DNA of 38,006 bases from Clostridium sp. CAG:452 (lineage in GTDB: Bacteria > Bacillota > Clostridia > TANB77 > CAG-508), in the NCBI GenBank assembly GCA_000434035.1, contig FR893523.1, positions 1-38,006 of the forward strand, written 5' to 3'. Under the pieces are notes generated by a model, which had not been told where the DNA came from, did not search any database, and saw only the letters and a program-made list of their open reading frames with translations. Of the stretch, positions 6,969 through 15,922 are shown one piece after another (the stretch's first letter is position 1; the number at the start of each line of letters is the position of its first letter). Made by a program: the position numbers and the translations under genes.

Positions 6969-8606
6969 ATGATATCAACATTGCATATTAAAAATATTGG
7001 AATTATAGATGATTTATCAATAGATTTTAACGAAGGATTAAATATTTTAACAGGAGAAACGGGAGCCGGAAAAACATTAATAATACAATCTCTAGAAATA
7101 ATTTCTGGTGGAAGATTTTCAAAAGAAATAATAAGAAAAGGTGAAAATTACTCATTAGTTGAAGCAAGCATTTATTTACCAGAAAGTGAAATTTCAGAAG
7201 ATGGAAATATAATAATTTCTAGAGAGATATATTCAAACGGAAGAAATACATGTAAAATAAATGGCAAGTTAGTAACAGTTAGTGAATTAAAAAAAGTTAT
7301 GAGTAAAATAATAGATATTCACGGACAGCATGATAATCAAAATTTATTAGATAATTCAAATCATATATCATATTTAGATGACTTTGCAGGGAAAGAAATA
7401 CATCCAATAAAAGCACAATATTCAGAGCTTTTTGATGAATATAATAAAATAAAAAATGAATTAGAAAACAACTATGGAAACGAAACAGAAAAAGAAAGAA
7501 AATTAGATTTACTAAAATATCAGTTAAACGAAATAGAAACAGCTAATTTAAAAGAAACAGAAGAAATAGAATTAAATGAAAAACATACAGCAATGGTAAA
7601 CAGCGAAAAACTTAAAGAAAACTTGCAAATTATAGATGACAATTTAAATAATAATGCAATAGAAGGAATTTCTAATGCAATAAGATGTTTCGAAAAAATA
7701 GAAAACTGTGGAGAGATATACAAAGAAAAATTAGCAGAATTAAAGAACATATATTATGAAATTCAAGAAACTAGCAGAGATATCTACTCATTAAAAGAAG
7801 ATGCAGAATATGATCCATATCAAATGCAAGAAATAGAAAGAAGATTAGATACAATATTCACAATGAAAAGAAAATATGGAAATTCAATTATCGAAATATT
7901 AGAATACAAAGAGCAATTAAAAAACGAAATTGAATTAATAGAAAATGCAGATGAAATAAATAACAAATTAAAAATAAAATTAAAAGAAATAGAAGCAAAA
8001 ATGGATAAACTATGTTTAGAAATGAGTAATATAAGGAAAAAATATGCTACTATTTTAAATGAAAAAATAAACAATGAATTAAAAAGCTTAGAAATGGTAA
8101 ATGCTAAATTTAATGTTAATGTAAATAAAATAGAAAACCAAAAATATAATAAAAACGGATTAGATGAAGTTATATTTATGATTTGTACAAATATAGGAGA
8201 GGAAGAAAAAGAACTAACAAAAATTGCTTCAGGTGGTGAAATGTCTAGAATAATGCTTGCAATAAAAACAGTTATTGCAGATACAGATAAAGTTGGAATA
8301 TTAATATTTGACGAGATAGACACAGGAATAAGTGGAAAAGCAGCAAAAGCAGTTGCAGACAAAATGAAATTGATTGCAAAGAACCATCAAATAATTTGTA
8401 TAACGCATTTAGCTACAATTGCGGCAAAAGGAGACTACAATTATTATATATTTAAACAAATAAATAACGGAAAAACTACAACAAATGTTGAACTATTAAA
8501 TGAAGAAAAAACAATACAAGAAATTGCAAGAATTTCTAATGGAGAAATAACAAAAGTTGCAATTCAAAACGCAGAAGAGTTAAGAAAACTAGCCTGTGCA
8601 GTATAA
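6969..8606 (+). CDS. recN: DNA repair protein RecN
   Basis: RecN is an SMC-like ATPase that acts early in double-strand break repair. The 545-residue chain is close to the usual 550-575. The N-terminal half-ATPase carries Walker A TGETGAGKT (residues 28-36) and the D-x-H-G-Q-H-D-N motif near residues 115-121. A long Glu/Lys/Asn-rich coiled coil spans about 155-380. The C-terminal half holds the signature ASGGEMSRIMLAIK (about 420) and Walker B ILIFDEIDTGISG (about 443-455), then CITHLATIAA. GGAGG precedes the ATG. The SOS-box-like element at the promoter fits DNA-damage control. A perfect terminator follows, so it is monocistronic. No CGG is in frame. Confidence 0.97.
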   Translation: MISTLHIKNIGIIDDLSIDFNEGLNILTGETGAGKTLIIQSLEIISGGRFSKEIIRKGENYSLVEASIYLPESEISEDGNIIISREIYSNGRNTCKINGKLVTVSELKKVMSKIIDIHGQHDNQNLLDNSNHISYLDDFAGKEIHPIKAQYSELFDEYNKIKNELENNYGNETEKERKLDLLKYQLNEIETANLKETEEIELNEKHTAMVNSEKLKENLQIIDDNLNNNAIEGISNAIRCFEKIENCGEIYKEKLAELKNIYYEIQETSRDIYSLKEDAEYDPYQMQEIERRLDTIFTMKRKYGNSIIEILEYKEQLKNEIELIENADEINNKLKIKLKEIEAKMDKLCLEMSNIRKKYATILNEKINNELKSLEMVNAKFNVNVNKIENQKYNKNGLDEVIFMICTNIGEEEKELTKIASGGEMSRIMLAIKTVIADTDKVGILIFDEIDTGISGKAAKAVADKMKLIAKNHQIICITHLATIAAKGDYNYYIFKQINNGKTTTNVELLNEEKTIQEIARISNGEITKVAIQNAEELRKLACAV

Positions 8607-8617
8607 TATAAAACAAC

Positions 8618-8647
8618 AAAACCCTCAGAAATGAATCTGAGGGTTTT
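8618..8647. terminator. bidirectional terminator between recN and the YgjP-like gene
   Basis: A 12-bp perfect stem (AAAACCCTCAGA and complement) with a six-base loop, T-rich on both strands and placed between convergent genes. Confidence 0.9.
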
Positions 8648-8682
8648 AAAATTATAACAATATTTTTTAAAATAAAATCATT

Positions 8683-9213
8683 TTAAGAAACTCTTAAAAC
8701 AGCTTTTTTAATTCTTTGTTGTTTCTTATATTTTTCGTAAGAATTTAAAGCAAATTCCAAAGCATTTTTATATGCGTTAGAATTTTGTTTATATTGCATC
8801 TTGCAAAATGCCTGTAAAATTGTTGTATCAATAATTTCTTGATTATATTGATAAATATCTGGATTTACAGTTAAGACTTTTTTTGAGCATTTATAATAAG
8901 AATCTTTTAATCTTTGAATTTTATAATCATCTGGAGCAAACTTAAAAATATGTCTAGCAAGTTCCAAAGAATATTCCAAATTTTTAACTGCAACTTCATC
9001 ATATAATTTTTTTATGGCAGAATTTATAATTTCCATATTGTCTACATTTTTATACTTTGCAGGTAAAAATAAACAAAATTCAGAGTCATTTTGAACAAGA
9101 TCAATAGAAGAAGATTTTACATATTTAATATTAAGTTTGTAACTGCTTCCTAATAAGCTAATAGCTAGATATGACTTACTTTTAACAGTTTTACTAAAAT
9201 TAATTATACCCAT
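8683..9213 (-). CDS. YgjP/DUF45-like protein lacking the HExxH motif
   Basis: A 176-residue protein with the layout of the YgjP/DUF45 (SprT-like) metallopeptidase family. RLKDSYYKCS stands where family members have the K-D-x-x-x-R-W-G-S-C-S segment. LTVNPDIYQYNQEIIDTTIL then matches the L-x-x-N-x-x-L...I-D-Y-V-V region, and ALEFALNSYEKYKKQQ the C-terminal helix. The zinc motif expected after IIDTTIL is replaced by QAFCKM, so both His and the catalytic Glu are lost and peptidase activity is unlikely. I chose the ATG at 9213 because AGGAGGGG lies five bases before it; the open frame extends to 9237 without a ribosome site. The family call is by eye. Confidence 0.5.
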   Translation of the reverse strand: MGIINFSKTVKSKSYLAISLLGSSYKLNIKYVKSSSIDLVQNDSEFCLFLPAKYKNVDNMEIINSAIKKLYDEVAVKNLEYSLELARHIFKFAPDDYKIQRLKDSYYKCSKKVLTVNPDIYQYNQEIIDTTILQAFCKMQYKQNSNAYKNALEFALNSYEKYKKQQRIKKAVLRVS

Positions 9214-9256
9214 AAAAACCCCTCCTAAACAAAACAATGTTCGCTACTGTGAAATT

Positions 9257-9285
9257 ATTTTACATCAACTAAAAAAACATGTCAA
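9257..9285 (-). promoter_or_regulatory. sigma-A promoter for the YgjP-like gene
   Basis: On the minus strand TTGACA (9285-9280), 17 bases, then TAAAAT (9262-9257), about 45 bases before the ATG. Confidence 0.75.
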
Positions 9286-9348
9286 CAATTTTAAACAAAA
9301 AATATAAAATTATGATATAATATTTTAAAACAAAAAGGAGATGTTATT

Positions 9349-9916
9349 ATGGAAAGAGAAAAAGCAGTAGAATTATTAAAAAAATATAATAAAGAAGAAT
9401 TTCATATAAGGCATGCATTAACTGTGGAAGCAGTTATGAGATATTTTGCTAAACAAAAAGGATATGATGAGGATTTTTGGGGAATAGTTCGGTTTATTGC
9501 ATGATGTAGATTTTGAATGTTATCCAGAAGAACATTGTAAAAAAGCTCCAGAATTATTAAAGGAAATAGATGCAAGTGATGAATTAATACATGCTGTATG
9601 TAGTCATGGATATGGAATATGTTCTGATGTAGAACCAACACACGAAATGGAAAAAATATTATTTGCAACAGATGAACTTACAGGATTAATATGGGCAGCA
9701 GCAAAAATGAGACCATCTAATAGCACAAAAGATATGGAAGTTTCAAGTTTAAAGAAAAAGTTTAAAGATAAAAAATTTGCAGCAGGTTGTTCAAGAGATG
9801 TAATAAAAGAAGGGGCAGAAAAGCTAGGTTGGGAATTAAATGATTTGTTTGAACAAACAATACTTGCAATGAGAGAAAGTGAAGATTTAGTAAATAAAGA
9901 AATGGAAGAAATATAA
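9349..9916 (+). CDS. HD-domain hydrolase, read through one CGGT site
   Basis: HD-domain proteins are metal-dependent phosphohydrolases; the substrate is unknown here. The start is ATG 9349 with AAAGGAG ahead. Strict triplets give FHIRHALTVEAVMRYF, reach GIV and then CGG at 9490, and stop six codons into the wrong frame. Reading CGGT as one glycine gives GIVGLLHDVDFE, the exact form of the conserved HD motif (GLLHDID in relatives), and continues to TAA 9914-9916. The product has 188 residues, typical for this family. The upstream metal-ligand His is in FHIRHAL and a later one in VCSHGYG. ATDELTGLIWA follows. A terminator shared with the convergent tetR gene follows the stop. Confidence 0.88.
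9490..9493 (+). other. CGGT +1 site 2 (HD motif)
   Basis: In-frame CGG after GTT. The expected residue is the Gly of GLLHD, encoded by GGT one base later. Confidence 0.9.
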
Positions 9917-9920
9917 AACC

Positions 9921-9950
9921 AAAAGGTATCTCTACAAAGAGATACCTTTT
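9921..9950. terminator. bidirectional terminator
   Basis: A 13-bp perfect stem (AAAAGGTATCTCT and complement) with ACAA loop between the convergent HD and tetR genes; T-rich on both sides. Confidence 0.9.
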
Positions 9951-9960
9951 CATTTTTTAA

Positions 9961-10566
9961 TTATATACTATCACCTTTTAACATAGATCTAATAGTGTTA
10001 TACAAATATGGCTTAAACTCATCAATAGGCATTGGGTCATTATACAAAATAGAATTAAAGCAAGTAGAACTTGCAAGTTCTATAATCATAAACAAAACAA
10101 CATCTGGATTTTTAATATTAATTTTGTTTTCTTCTATTCCTTTTATAAATAAAGAGCGAAGACCATCTTTGTTATCATCTAATGTATTATAAATTTTAAA
10201 TACAGTATTACTTTTAATTCCCCAAGACAAATTTTTAGAAATAAACTTAAGCAATGCAGGAAATTTAGTAAGTTCATCTATAACATAATTTATTACATAA
10301 ATAATTTGATCAGAAAAATTACTTATATAGTTTTTTCTTAAATTTTCTAGTGCATCACAAAATAATTTGTGAGATTTTTTTGCAACAAGAATATCTCTCA
10401 ACTCATACTTATCTTTAAAATATAAATAAAAAGTACCTTTTGCAACATTTGCATTATCTACAATATCTTGTATAGATGTGTTTTGAATACCTTTTTCGGT
10501 GAACAACTTAAAGCCGGTATCTAGCAATCTATTTTTTTTATTTTCCTTAGTTTCTTGAATACTCAA
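9961..10566 (-). CDS. TetR family transcriptional regulator
   Basis: A TetR-type repressor of about 201 residues. The N-terminal DNA-binding domain is clear: LLDTGFKLFTEKGIQNTS, then the helix-turn-helix IQDIVDNANVAKGTFYLYFKDKYEL, the standard TetR form. The C-terminal ligand domain is variable, as usual. The frame is open to an ATG at 10614, but that codon lies in the operator. I prefer the TTG at 10566, preceded by GGTGAT, giving MSIQETKENKK. It is divergent from an MMPL/RND transporter, and three TGAC...GTCA palindromes fill the shared region. It probably represses the transporter operon and itself until a ligand binds. Confidence 0.9.
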   Translation of the reverse strand: MSIQETKENKKNRLLDTGFKLFTEKGIQNTSIQDIVDNANVAKGTFYLYFKDKYELRDILVAKKSHKLFCDALENLRKNYISNFSDQIIYVINYVIDELTKFPALLKFISKNLSWGIKSNTVFKIYNTLDDNKDGLRSLFIKGIEENKINIKNPDVVLFMIIELASSTCFNSILYNDPMPIDEFKPYLYNTIRSMLKGDSI

Positions 10567-10599
10567 TTTAATCACCACATATATTATTATTGCATAAAA

Positions 10600-10613
10600 T
10601 GACCAGCAGGTCA
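10600..10613. promoter_or_regulatory. TetR operator copy 1
   Basis: Perfect inverted repeat TGACC-AGCA-GGTCA immediately upstream of the tetR start, suited to autorepression. Confidence 0.7.
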
Positions 10614-10694
10614 ATTAAAAATGAAAAAATATTTATAATTTCTACATGCAACACCCGGCTTCTCACATAAATCAAATAAATTTTAATAAAAATA

Positions 10695-10723
10695 TTGACT
10701 AATGGTCATAATGGTGTTACAAT
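10695..10723 (+). promoter_or_regulatory. transporter promoter with embedded TetR operator copy 2
   Basis: TTGACT (10695-10700), 17 bases, TACAAT (10718-10723). The inverted repeat TGAC-TAATG-GTCA at 10696-10708 overlaps the -35 box, so repressor binding would exclude RNA polymerase. Confidence 0.75.
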
Positions 10724-10729
10724 ATAAAA

Positions 10730-10744
10730 ATGACCGGTAGTCAT
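10730..10744 (+). promoter_or_regulatory. TetR operator copy 3
   Basis: Perfect inverted repeat ATGAC-CGGTA-GTCAT just downstream of the -10 box, 20 bases before the transporter ATG. Confidence 0.7.
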
Positions 10745-10764
10745 AAAACGAAAGGAGAGATAAT

Positions 10765-12828
10765 ATGCTAAAATTTGGAGAGTTTATATGTAAGCATAAA
10801 AAAATAATTTTAGTAATTTCAATACTTTTACTAATTCCTTCAATATTAGGAATAAAGGCAACAAAAATAAACTATGATATTTTGGTATATTTACCAAGCG
10901 ACATTGAAACTGTTCAAGGAGAAAATATTCTTTCAGAAGACTTTGATATGGGGGCATTTTCAATAGTAGTTTTGGAAAATATGAAATCAAAAGAGATAGC
11001 AAAACTAGAAACAGAAGTTAAAAAAATACAAGGAGTAGAAAATGTAGTAAGTATTGTAGATGCTACAGGAACAAGTATTCCAGTAGAAAGTTTACCACAA
11101 GAGGTAAAAGACAAAATATATAAGGATAATACAACATTAATGCTTGTAACATTTAAAGATGCAATTTCATCAGATGAAACAACAAATGCAGTAGAACAAT
11201 TAAGAAACATGACAGATGAAAGATGCAAAGTAAGTGGAATGACATCAGCATTAATAGACACAAGAGACTTATCAGATAAAGAAGTTGCAATATATGTATT
11301 AATTGCAGTAGCTCTATGTATTATAATCCTAGAATTAGCATTGGATTCATATTTGGTTCCAATATTTTTATTGTTAAATATAGGAATAGCAATACTTTAT
11401 AATATGGGTTCAAATATAATGCTTGGAGAAATATCATATATAACAAAAGCAATAAGTGCAGTATTACAATTAGGTGTAACAACGGACTTTTCTATATTCC
11501 TTTACCACAGTTATAAAGCAGAAAAAGAAAAATATTCAAACAATGACGAAGCAATGGCAAATGCAATTGCAAAAACATTAGTATCAGTTTTAGGAAGTTC
11601 ACTTACAACAATAGCAGGATTCTTAGCATTATGTAGTATGAACTTAACACTTGGAAAAGATATTGGTATAGTAATGGCAAAAGGTGTTCTATTTGGAGTA
11701 ATAACAGTAGTAACAGTTTTACCAGCAATGATATTGCAATTTAACAAAGCAATAGAAAAAACATCACATAAAGAAATTTTACCTAAATTCACAGCATTAA
11801 AGAACTTTAATATAAAACATTACAAATTAATATTAATAGCTTTCTTAGTTATATTACCATTTGCAGTATATGGATATACACACACACAAGTTTATTACAA
11901 TCTAGATAGTTCACTTCCAGAAGAGCTAGAAAGTGTAAGTGGAAACAAAGAATTAAAAGATAAATTTGGAATAGTAGCAACAGAAATGATATTAGTAAAT
12001 AATGATGTTCCAGATTATAAAGTAAATCAAATGTTAGATGAGATAGAGCAAATTGATGGCATTGATTGGACATTAAGCTATTCAAGAATATCAAAAGCAG
12101 TGCCAGAACAAGTGCTTTCAGAAGATTTAACAAAAATATTCCAAAGTGATAAATACAAAATGGTAATAATTAATTCTAAATACGAAGTTGCAACAAATGA
12201 GTTAAATTCACAAATGGAAGAAATACAAAAAGTAATAGATAAATATGATCCTAATGCAATACTTGCAGGAGAAGGTCCTCTTATGAAAGACTTAATTCAA
12301 GTAAGTGATCATGATTTTAATAGCGTAAATACAGTATCAATAGCAATAATTTTCTTATTAATGTTTGTAATATTTAAATCAATATCAATACCAGTTATAT
12401 TAATAACAGTAATAGAATTTGCAATATTTATAAACATGGGAATACCAGCATATACAGGAACTGTGCTTCCATTCGTTGCATCAATTGTAATAGGAACAAT
12501 ACAATTAGGAGCAACAATAGATTATGCAATATTAATAACAAACAAATATATAACATTTAGAAAAGACGGAAAAGACAAGAAACAAGCAATAGACGAAGCT
12601 TTAGGAACATCAATTTCTTCAATAATAGTAAGTGGTCTATGCTTCTTTGGAGCAACATTTGGAGTTGGTGTTTACTCACAAATAGAAATGATTGGTTCAC
12701 TATGTTCACTAATGGCAAGAGGTGCAATAGTAAGTACATGTGTAGTAATAACATTATTACCAGCATTCCTAATGCTATTAGATAAAGTAATATGCAAAAC
12801 AACATTAAAAATGTCAAAAATAAAATAA
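10765..12828 (+). CDS. MMPL/RND family membrane transporter
   Basis: A 687-residue protein with the duplicated RND layout of Gram-positive MMPL transporters, which export lipids or drugs using the proton gradient. TM1 is at about 12-30, an extracellular loop to 170, and a cluster of membrane helices spans 172-335. The second half repeats this: a helix at 351-370, a loop to 520, and a cluster at 521-680. Charged residues within the clusters include TTDFSIFLYH (about 243) and its second-half counterpart TIDYAILITNKY (about 590). AAAGGAGAG precedes the ATG. It is first in an operon with a secreted repeat protein starting 18 bases after its stop, under TetR control. The substrate is unknown. Confidence 0.92.
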   Translation: MLKFGEFICKHKKIILVISILLLIPSILGIKATKINYDILVYLPSDIETVQGENILSEDFDMGAFSIVVLENMKSKEIAKLETEVKKIQGVENVVSIVDATGTSIPVESLPQEVKDKIYKDNTTLMLVTFKDAISSDETTNAVEQLRNMTDERCKVSGMTSALIDTRDLSDKEVAIYVLIAVALCIIILELALDSYLVPIFLLLNIGIAILYNMGSNIMLGEISYITKAISAVLQLGVTTDFSIFLYHSYKAEKEKYSNNDEAMANAIAKTLVSVLGSSLTTIAGFLALCSMNLTLGKDIGIVMAKGVLFGVITVVTVLPAMILQFNKAIEKTSHKEILPKFTALKNFNIKHYKLILIAFLVILPFAVYGYTHTQVYYNLDSSLPEELESVSGNKELKDKFGIVATEMILVNNDVPDYKVNQMLDEIEQIDGIDWTLSYSRISKAVPEQVLSEDLTKIFQSDKYKMVIINSKYEVATNELNSQMEEIQKVIDKYDPNAILAGEGPLMKDLIQVSDHDFNSVNTVSIAIIFLLMFVIFKSISIPVILITVIEFAIFINMGIPAYTGTVLPFVASIVIGTIQLGATIDYAILITNKYITFRKDGKDKKQAIDEALGTSISSIIVSGLCFFGATFGVGVYSQIEMIGSLCSLMARGAIVSTCVVITLLPAFLMLLDKVICKTTLKMSKIK

Positions 12829-12846
12829 ATGAAAGGATGATATAAA

Positions 12847-14931
12847 ATGAAAAACAAAAAAATGATTTCAGGACTTTTGTTATTTACAATAACTTCATAT
12901 ATGACAATACCAGTATTTGCAGCATCAAAATCAGAAACAGTTTATTCAAACCTAGACTCAAATGGTAAAGCATACAAAACAATAGTAAGTACTCAATTAA
13001 CAAATGAAGATAAATCAGATGAAATAACTGATATATCTAATCTATTAAATATAGAAAACACAAATGGAGATGAAACTTTCAAGAAAGAAGGGAACCAAAT
13101 AGTTTGGGACAGCAATGGAAATAACATTTACTATAAAGGTGAAAGTGACAAACAATTACCAGTAGAATGTAAAATAACTTATGAACTAAATGGAGAAGAA
13201 ATATCAGCAGAAGAATTAAAAGGAAAAAGCGGAAATGTAAAAATTAAAATAAATTACACAAACAACGAAAAACACATTGTTTCAATAAATGGAAAACAAG
13301 TTACAATGTATACTCCATTTATAATAGTTGCAGGAACAAAAATAGATAATGCAAAAAATAAAAATATTCAAATTACAAATGGAAAAATAGTAGATAACGG
13401 AGAAAGCACATTGGCAGTTGGAATTGCAATGCCAGGAATGCAAGAAAATATCGGAATTTCAAAAAGCAAAATAGATATTCCAGAAGAAATAGAGATTTCA
13501 ATGGAAACAGAAGATTTTGAAATGGGAAATATTATAGCAGTTGTAGCAGTAAAGGGTATAGATGAAGATTTAACAAGTGATTTAAACAGTATGTATAGCC
13601 AAATTAATGAATTAGCAAATGCAAGTAACGAAATATTAGCAGGTGCAAATCAACTAAAAGAAGGGACATCAGAATTAGTAAGTGGAGTTGACCAATTAAA
13701 AGATGGAACAGGAGCAGCGTATGCAGGTTCTAAACAAATAAAAGATGAAGTTGAAGAAAGTACAAAAAATTTAAAAAATGATAATACTCCTGCAATAGAT
13801 AGCAAAACTTTGGAAGCAATAAAAGCACAAGCAATGCAAAGCGCAACACTTTCAGATGAGCAAAAAGCAGGAATAGCAGCCCAAGCAAAAGCAGCAGCAA
13901 CACTTTCAGATGAACAAAAAGCAGGGATAGCAGCCCAAGCAAAAGCAGGTGCAAAACTTACAGACGCACAAAAAGCAGGAATAGCAGCCCAAGCAAAAGC
14001 AGCAGCAAAGCTTACAGATGCACAAAAAGCAGAAATAGCGGCCCAAGCAAAACTTACAGATGAACAAAAAGCGAAAATAACAGCCCAAGCAAAAGCCGGT
14101 GCAGAATTTACAAAAACACAAAAAACAGCAATAATAGAACAAGCACAAGAAAATTATCCAGAAACATTAACAGAGGCAGAAAAACAATTAATATTAGCAG
14201 TTGCACAAAATACAGCATATCAAACAGCAACAACAACTGCACTAGCAGTAGCAGAAAGCACAGCAGAAGCAACAGCTTTAAAAGTGGCACAATCAGTAGC
14301 AGAAAGTACAGCAGAAGCAACAGCTTTAAAAGCAGCACAATCAGTGGCAGAAAGCACAGCAGAAGCAACAGCTCAAACAGTAGCACAAAGCACAGCAACA
14401 CAAACAGCAGAAACAACAGCATTAACAGTAGCACAAAGTACAGCAACACAAACAGCTGGAGCAACAGCAACACAAACAGCAGCACAAGTTGGAAATCAAG
14501 CTAAACAAAAATTCACAAATCAAGTAGTATCACAAATGAGTACATTAGGAACTGCTTTAGACGAATTAACAAATGGATTAGCAAATATAGATAACGGAGT
14601 AAGTGCATTATCAGTAGGAACAAACAAACTAGATAGTGGAGCACTACAATTAGCAAATGGAGTAAAAACATTTAATGAACAAGGAATATCAAAAATAAAT
14701 AATTTAGTAAATGGAGATTTAAGAAATATTGCAAGTAGAGTAGAAAAAATGAATGAGCTTGCAAATGAATATAATAACTATGCAGGAATTCAAAATGGAA
14801 TGGCAGGAGAAGTTAAATTCATAATGATAACTGATTCAACAACAGGAAATGGAGAAGTAAAAAAAGAAGAAGCTGTAATAACAACAGAAGCAAAAGACTC
14901 TAAAGAGATAAAAGAAAATAAAGAAGAATAG
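12847..14931 (+). CDS. secreted alanine-rich repeat protein, YhgE/Pip-like in part
   Basis: A 694-residue exported protein with a signal peptide at residues 1-26 ending VFA. Residues 30-240 form a beta-rich domain. Around 255-300 are ANQLKEGTSELVSGVDQLKDGT heptad repeats of the kind found in YhgE/Pip proteins. Residues 333-418 hold about five copies of an 18-residue unit (LSDEQKAGIAAQAKAAAT), then 464-548 hold a 16-residue unit (ALKVAQSVAESTAEAT and variants). Another TNGLANIDNGV heptad block follows at about 575-620. No C-terminal membrane anchor or sorting motif is seen; the tail is Glu/Lys-rich. Co-transcription with the MMPL transporter suggests an extracytoplasmic partner of it. That role is inference. 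The start has AAAGGATG upstream. Confidence 0.75.
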   Translation: MKNKKMISGLLLFTITSYMTIPVFAASKSETVYSNLDSNGKAYKTIVSTQLTNEDKSDEITDISNLLNIENTNGDETFKKEGNQIVWDSNGNNIYYKGESDKQLPVECKITYELNGEEISAEELKGKSGNVKIKINYTNNEKHIVSINGKQVTMYTPFIIVAGTKIDNAKNKNIQITNGKIVDNGESTLAVGIAMPGMQENIGISKSKIDIPEEIEISMETEDFEMGNIIAVVAVKGIDEDLTSDLNSMYSQINELANASNEILAGANQLKEGTSELVSGVDQLKDGTGAAYAGSKQIKDEVEESTKNLKNDNTPAIDSKTLEAIKAQAMQSATLSDEQKAGIAAQAKAAATLSDEQKAGIAAQAKAGAKLTDAQKAGIAAQAKAAAKLTDAQKAEIAAQAKLTDEQKAKITAQAKAGAEFTKTQKTAIIEQAQENYPETLTEAEKQLILAVAQNTAYQTATTTALAVAESTAEATALKVAQSVAESTAEATALKAAQSVAESTAEATAQTVAQSTATQTAETTALTVAQSTATQTAGATATQTAAQVGNQAKQKFTNQVVSQMSTLGTALDELTNGLANIDNGVSALSVGTNKLDSGALQLANGVKTFNEQGISKINNLVNGDLRNIASRVEKMNELANEYNNYAGIQNGMAGEVKFIMITDSTTGNGEVKKEEAVITTEAKDSKEIKENKEE
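13845..14100 (+). repeat. 54-bp tandem coding repeat, about five copies
   Basis: Imperfect copies of an 18-codon unit (LSDEQKAGIAAQAKAAAT, with S/T, E/A and A/G variants) in frame. One copy is shortened to AQAKLTDEQ. The pattern predicts a long alanine-rich helix or coiled coil. Confidence 0.85.
14238..14490 (+). repeat. 48-bp tandem coding repeat, four to five copies
   Basis: In-frame copies of a 16-residue unit (AQSVAESTAEATALKA), drifting to AQSTATQTAETTALTV. Copies are closer to each other at the 5' side, suggesting recent slippage or recombination. Confidence 0.85.
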
Positions 14932-14943
14932 GCTAAAAATACT

Positions 14944-14975
14944 TTAAAGAGGCGCAAAACGATGCGCCTCTTTAA
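14944..14975 (+). terminator. hairpin terminator after the transporter operon
   Basis: A 13-bp perfect stem (TTAAAGAGGCGCA and complement) with AAACGA loop. The downstream T-run is short and broken. Confidence 0.75.
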
Positions 14976-14990
14976 CTTTATACAAAAGCA

Positions 14991-15019
14991 TTGACATTAA
15001 CAAAAACAAAATATAAAAT
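14991..15019 (+). promoter_or_regulatory. sigma-A promoter
   Basis: TTGACA at 14991-14996 and TAAAAT at 15014-15019 with a 17-base spacer. Confidence 0.8.
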
Positions 15020-15052
15020 ATATTTAATGCTACAAATATAAGGAGTTAATTA

Positions 15053-15880
15053 ATGTTAAAATACATTTGGAGAGATAAAAAACAATTAATTATAATAATA
15101 GGTGTAATATTAGTATGTAGTATAGCAATAGCAATTGGAATATATGCACAAATTACAAATACTAAAATAAAAAAAACCGCAGAAGAAAAAAGAGAAGCAA
15201 ACTATGAAGACTTGAAAAATAATTTTGACTCAATATTTACAAATACTATTAACAAAGATGGAGCAGCTCAAGTAGCAAACGCTAACATAAATTATGATGA
15301 AATAATAGGAACTAAATATGATATTAATGAAAAAAAAGAAACTAAATATAGTATAGTTGCTAAAATACCACTTTTCAAAAAAGAAACAGAAACAACAAAA
15401 AAAGTAAACCAAGAAATATTTAACACTTTTGGTGGGAAAATAGTAGATATAATAACAAACAATAAAGCATATACAATATATAATATGGGATATGTTGTAT
15501 ATATTAATGATAATATAATGTCACTAGTTATAAAATGTACACTAAAAGAGGGGACAAATCCACAAAGGACAATAATTCAAACATATAACTATAATCTAGA
15601 TGAAGATAAGTTGGTTAGCATAGATGAGCTTATACAAAAAAGAAACTTAGATAAGGAGCAAATGCAAAAACAAATAACGGACGAAATAACAAAAGTAAGT
15701 GAACAAAATACTAGTATTATAAATCAAGGATATAATGTATATAAAAGAAATCCAAATGATGACATATATAAAATAGAAAATACTAAAAACTTTTTCTTAG
15801 GAAAAAATAAAACACTTTATTTAATATATGCATATGGAAATAGCGATTATACAAGTGAAACAGATTTGATAATATTTTAA
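15053..15880 (+). CDS. membrane-anchored DUF3298/RsiV-like protein
   Basis: A 275-residue protein with one N-terminal membrane helix at about residues 11-33 (IIIIGVILVCSIAIAIGIYA) after a basic start, so most of it lies outside the cell. The outer part has the pattern of DUF4163/DUF3298 proteins such as RsiV: KETETTKKVNQEIFNTF, VVYINDNIMSLVIKCT, then YNYNLDEDKLVSIDELI and NKTLYLIYAYGN. In relatives this fold binds extracellular ligands such as lysozyme. No sigma-factor-binding N-terminus is present, so an anti-sigma role is not supported. AAGGAG precedes the ATG. It has its own promoter and a bidirectional terminator. Confidence 0.65.
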   Translation: MLKYIWRDKKQLIIIIGVILVCSIAIAIGIYAQITNTKIKKTAEEKREANYEDLKNNFDSIFTNTINKDGAAQVANANINYDEIIGTKYDINEKKETKYSIVAKIPLFKKETETTKKVNQEIFNTFGGKIVDIITNNKAYTIYNMGYVVYINDNIMSLVIKCTLKEGTNPQRTIIQTYNYNLDEDKLVSIDELIQKRNLDKEQMQKQITDEITKVSEQNTSIINQGYNVYKRNPNDDIYKIENTKNFFLGKNKTLYLIYAYGNSDYTSETDLIIF

Positions 15881-15884
15881 AATA

Positions 15885-15919
15885 AAAAGCCTCTCAATAT
15901 TTTTTATTGAGAGGCTTTT
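15885..15919. terminator. bidirectional terminator
   Basis: A 15-bp perfect stem (AAAAGCCTCTCAATA and complement) with a T5 loop between convergent genes; both outer arms give T-runs. Confidence 0.92.
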
Positions 15920-15922
15920 ACA

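Noticed and set aside
10567..10614. TetR start at the ATG at 10614
   Set aside because: The codon falls within the TGACC/GGTCA operator and the extra 16 residues are hydrophobic and unlike TetR N-termini.
13845..14490. Non-coding tandem array
   Set aside because: Copies keep frame within a single long ORF with signal peptide and flanking domains, so they are coding repeats.
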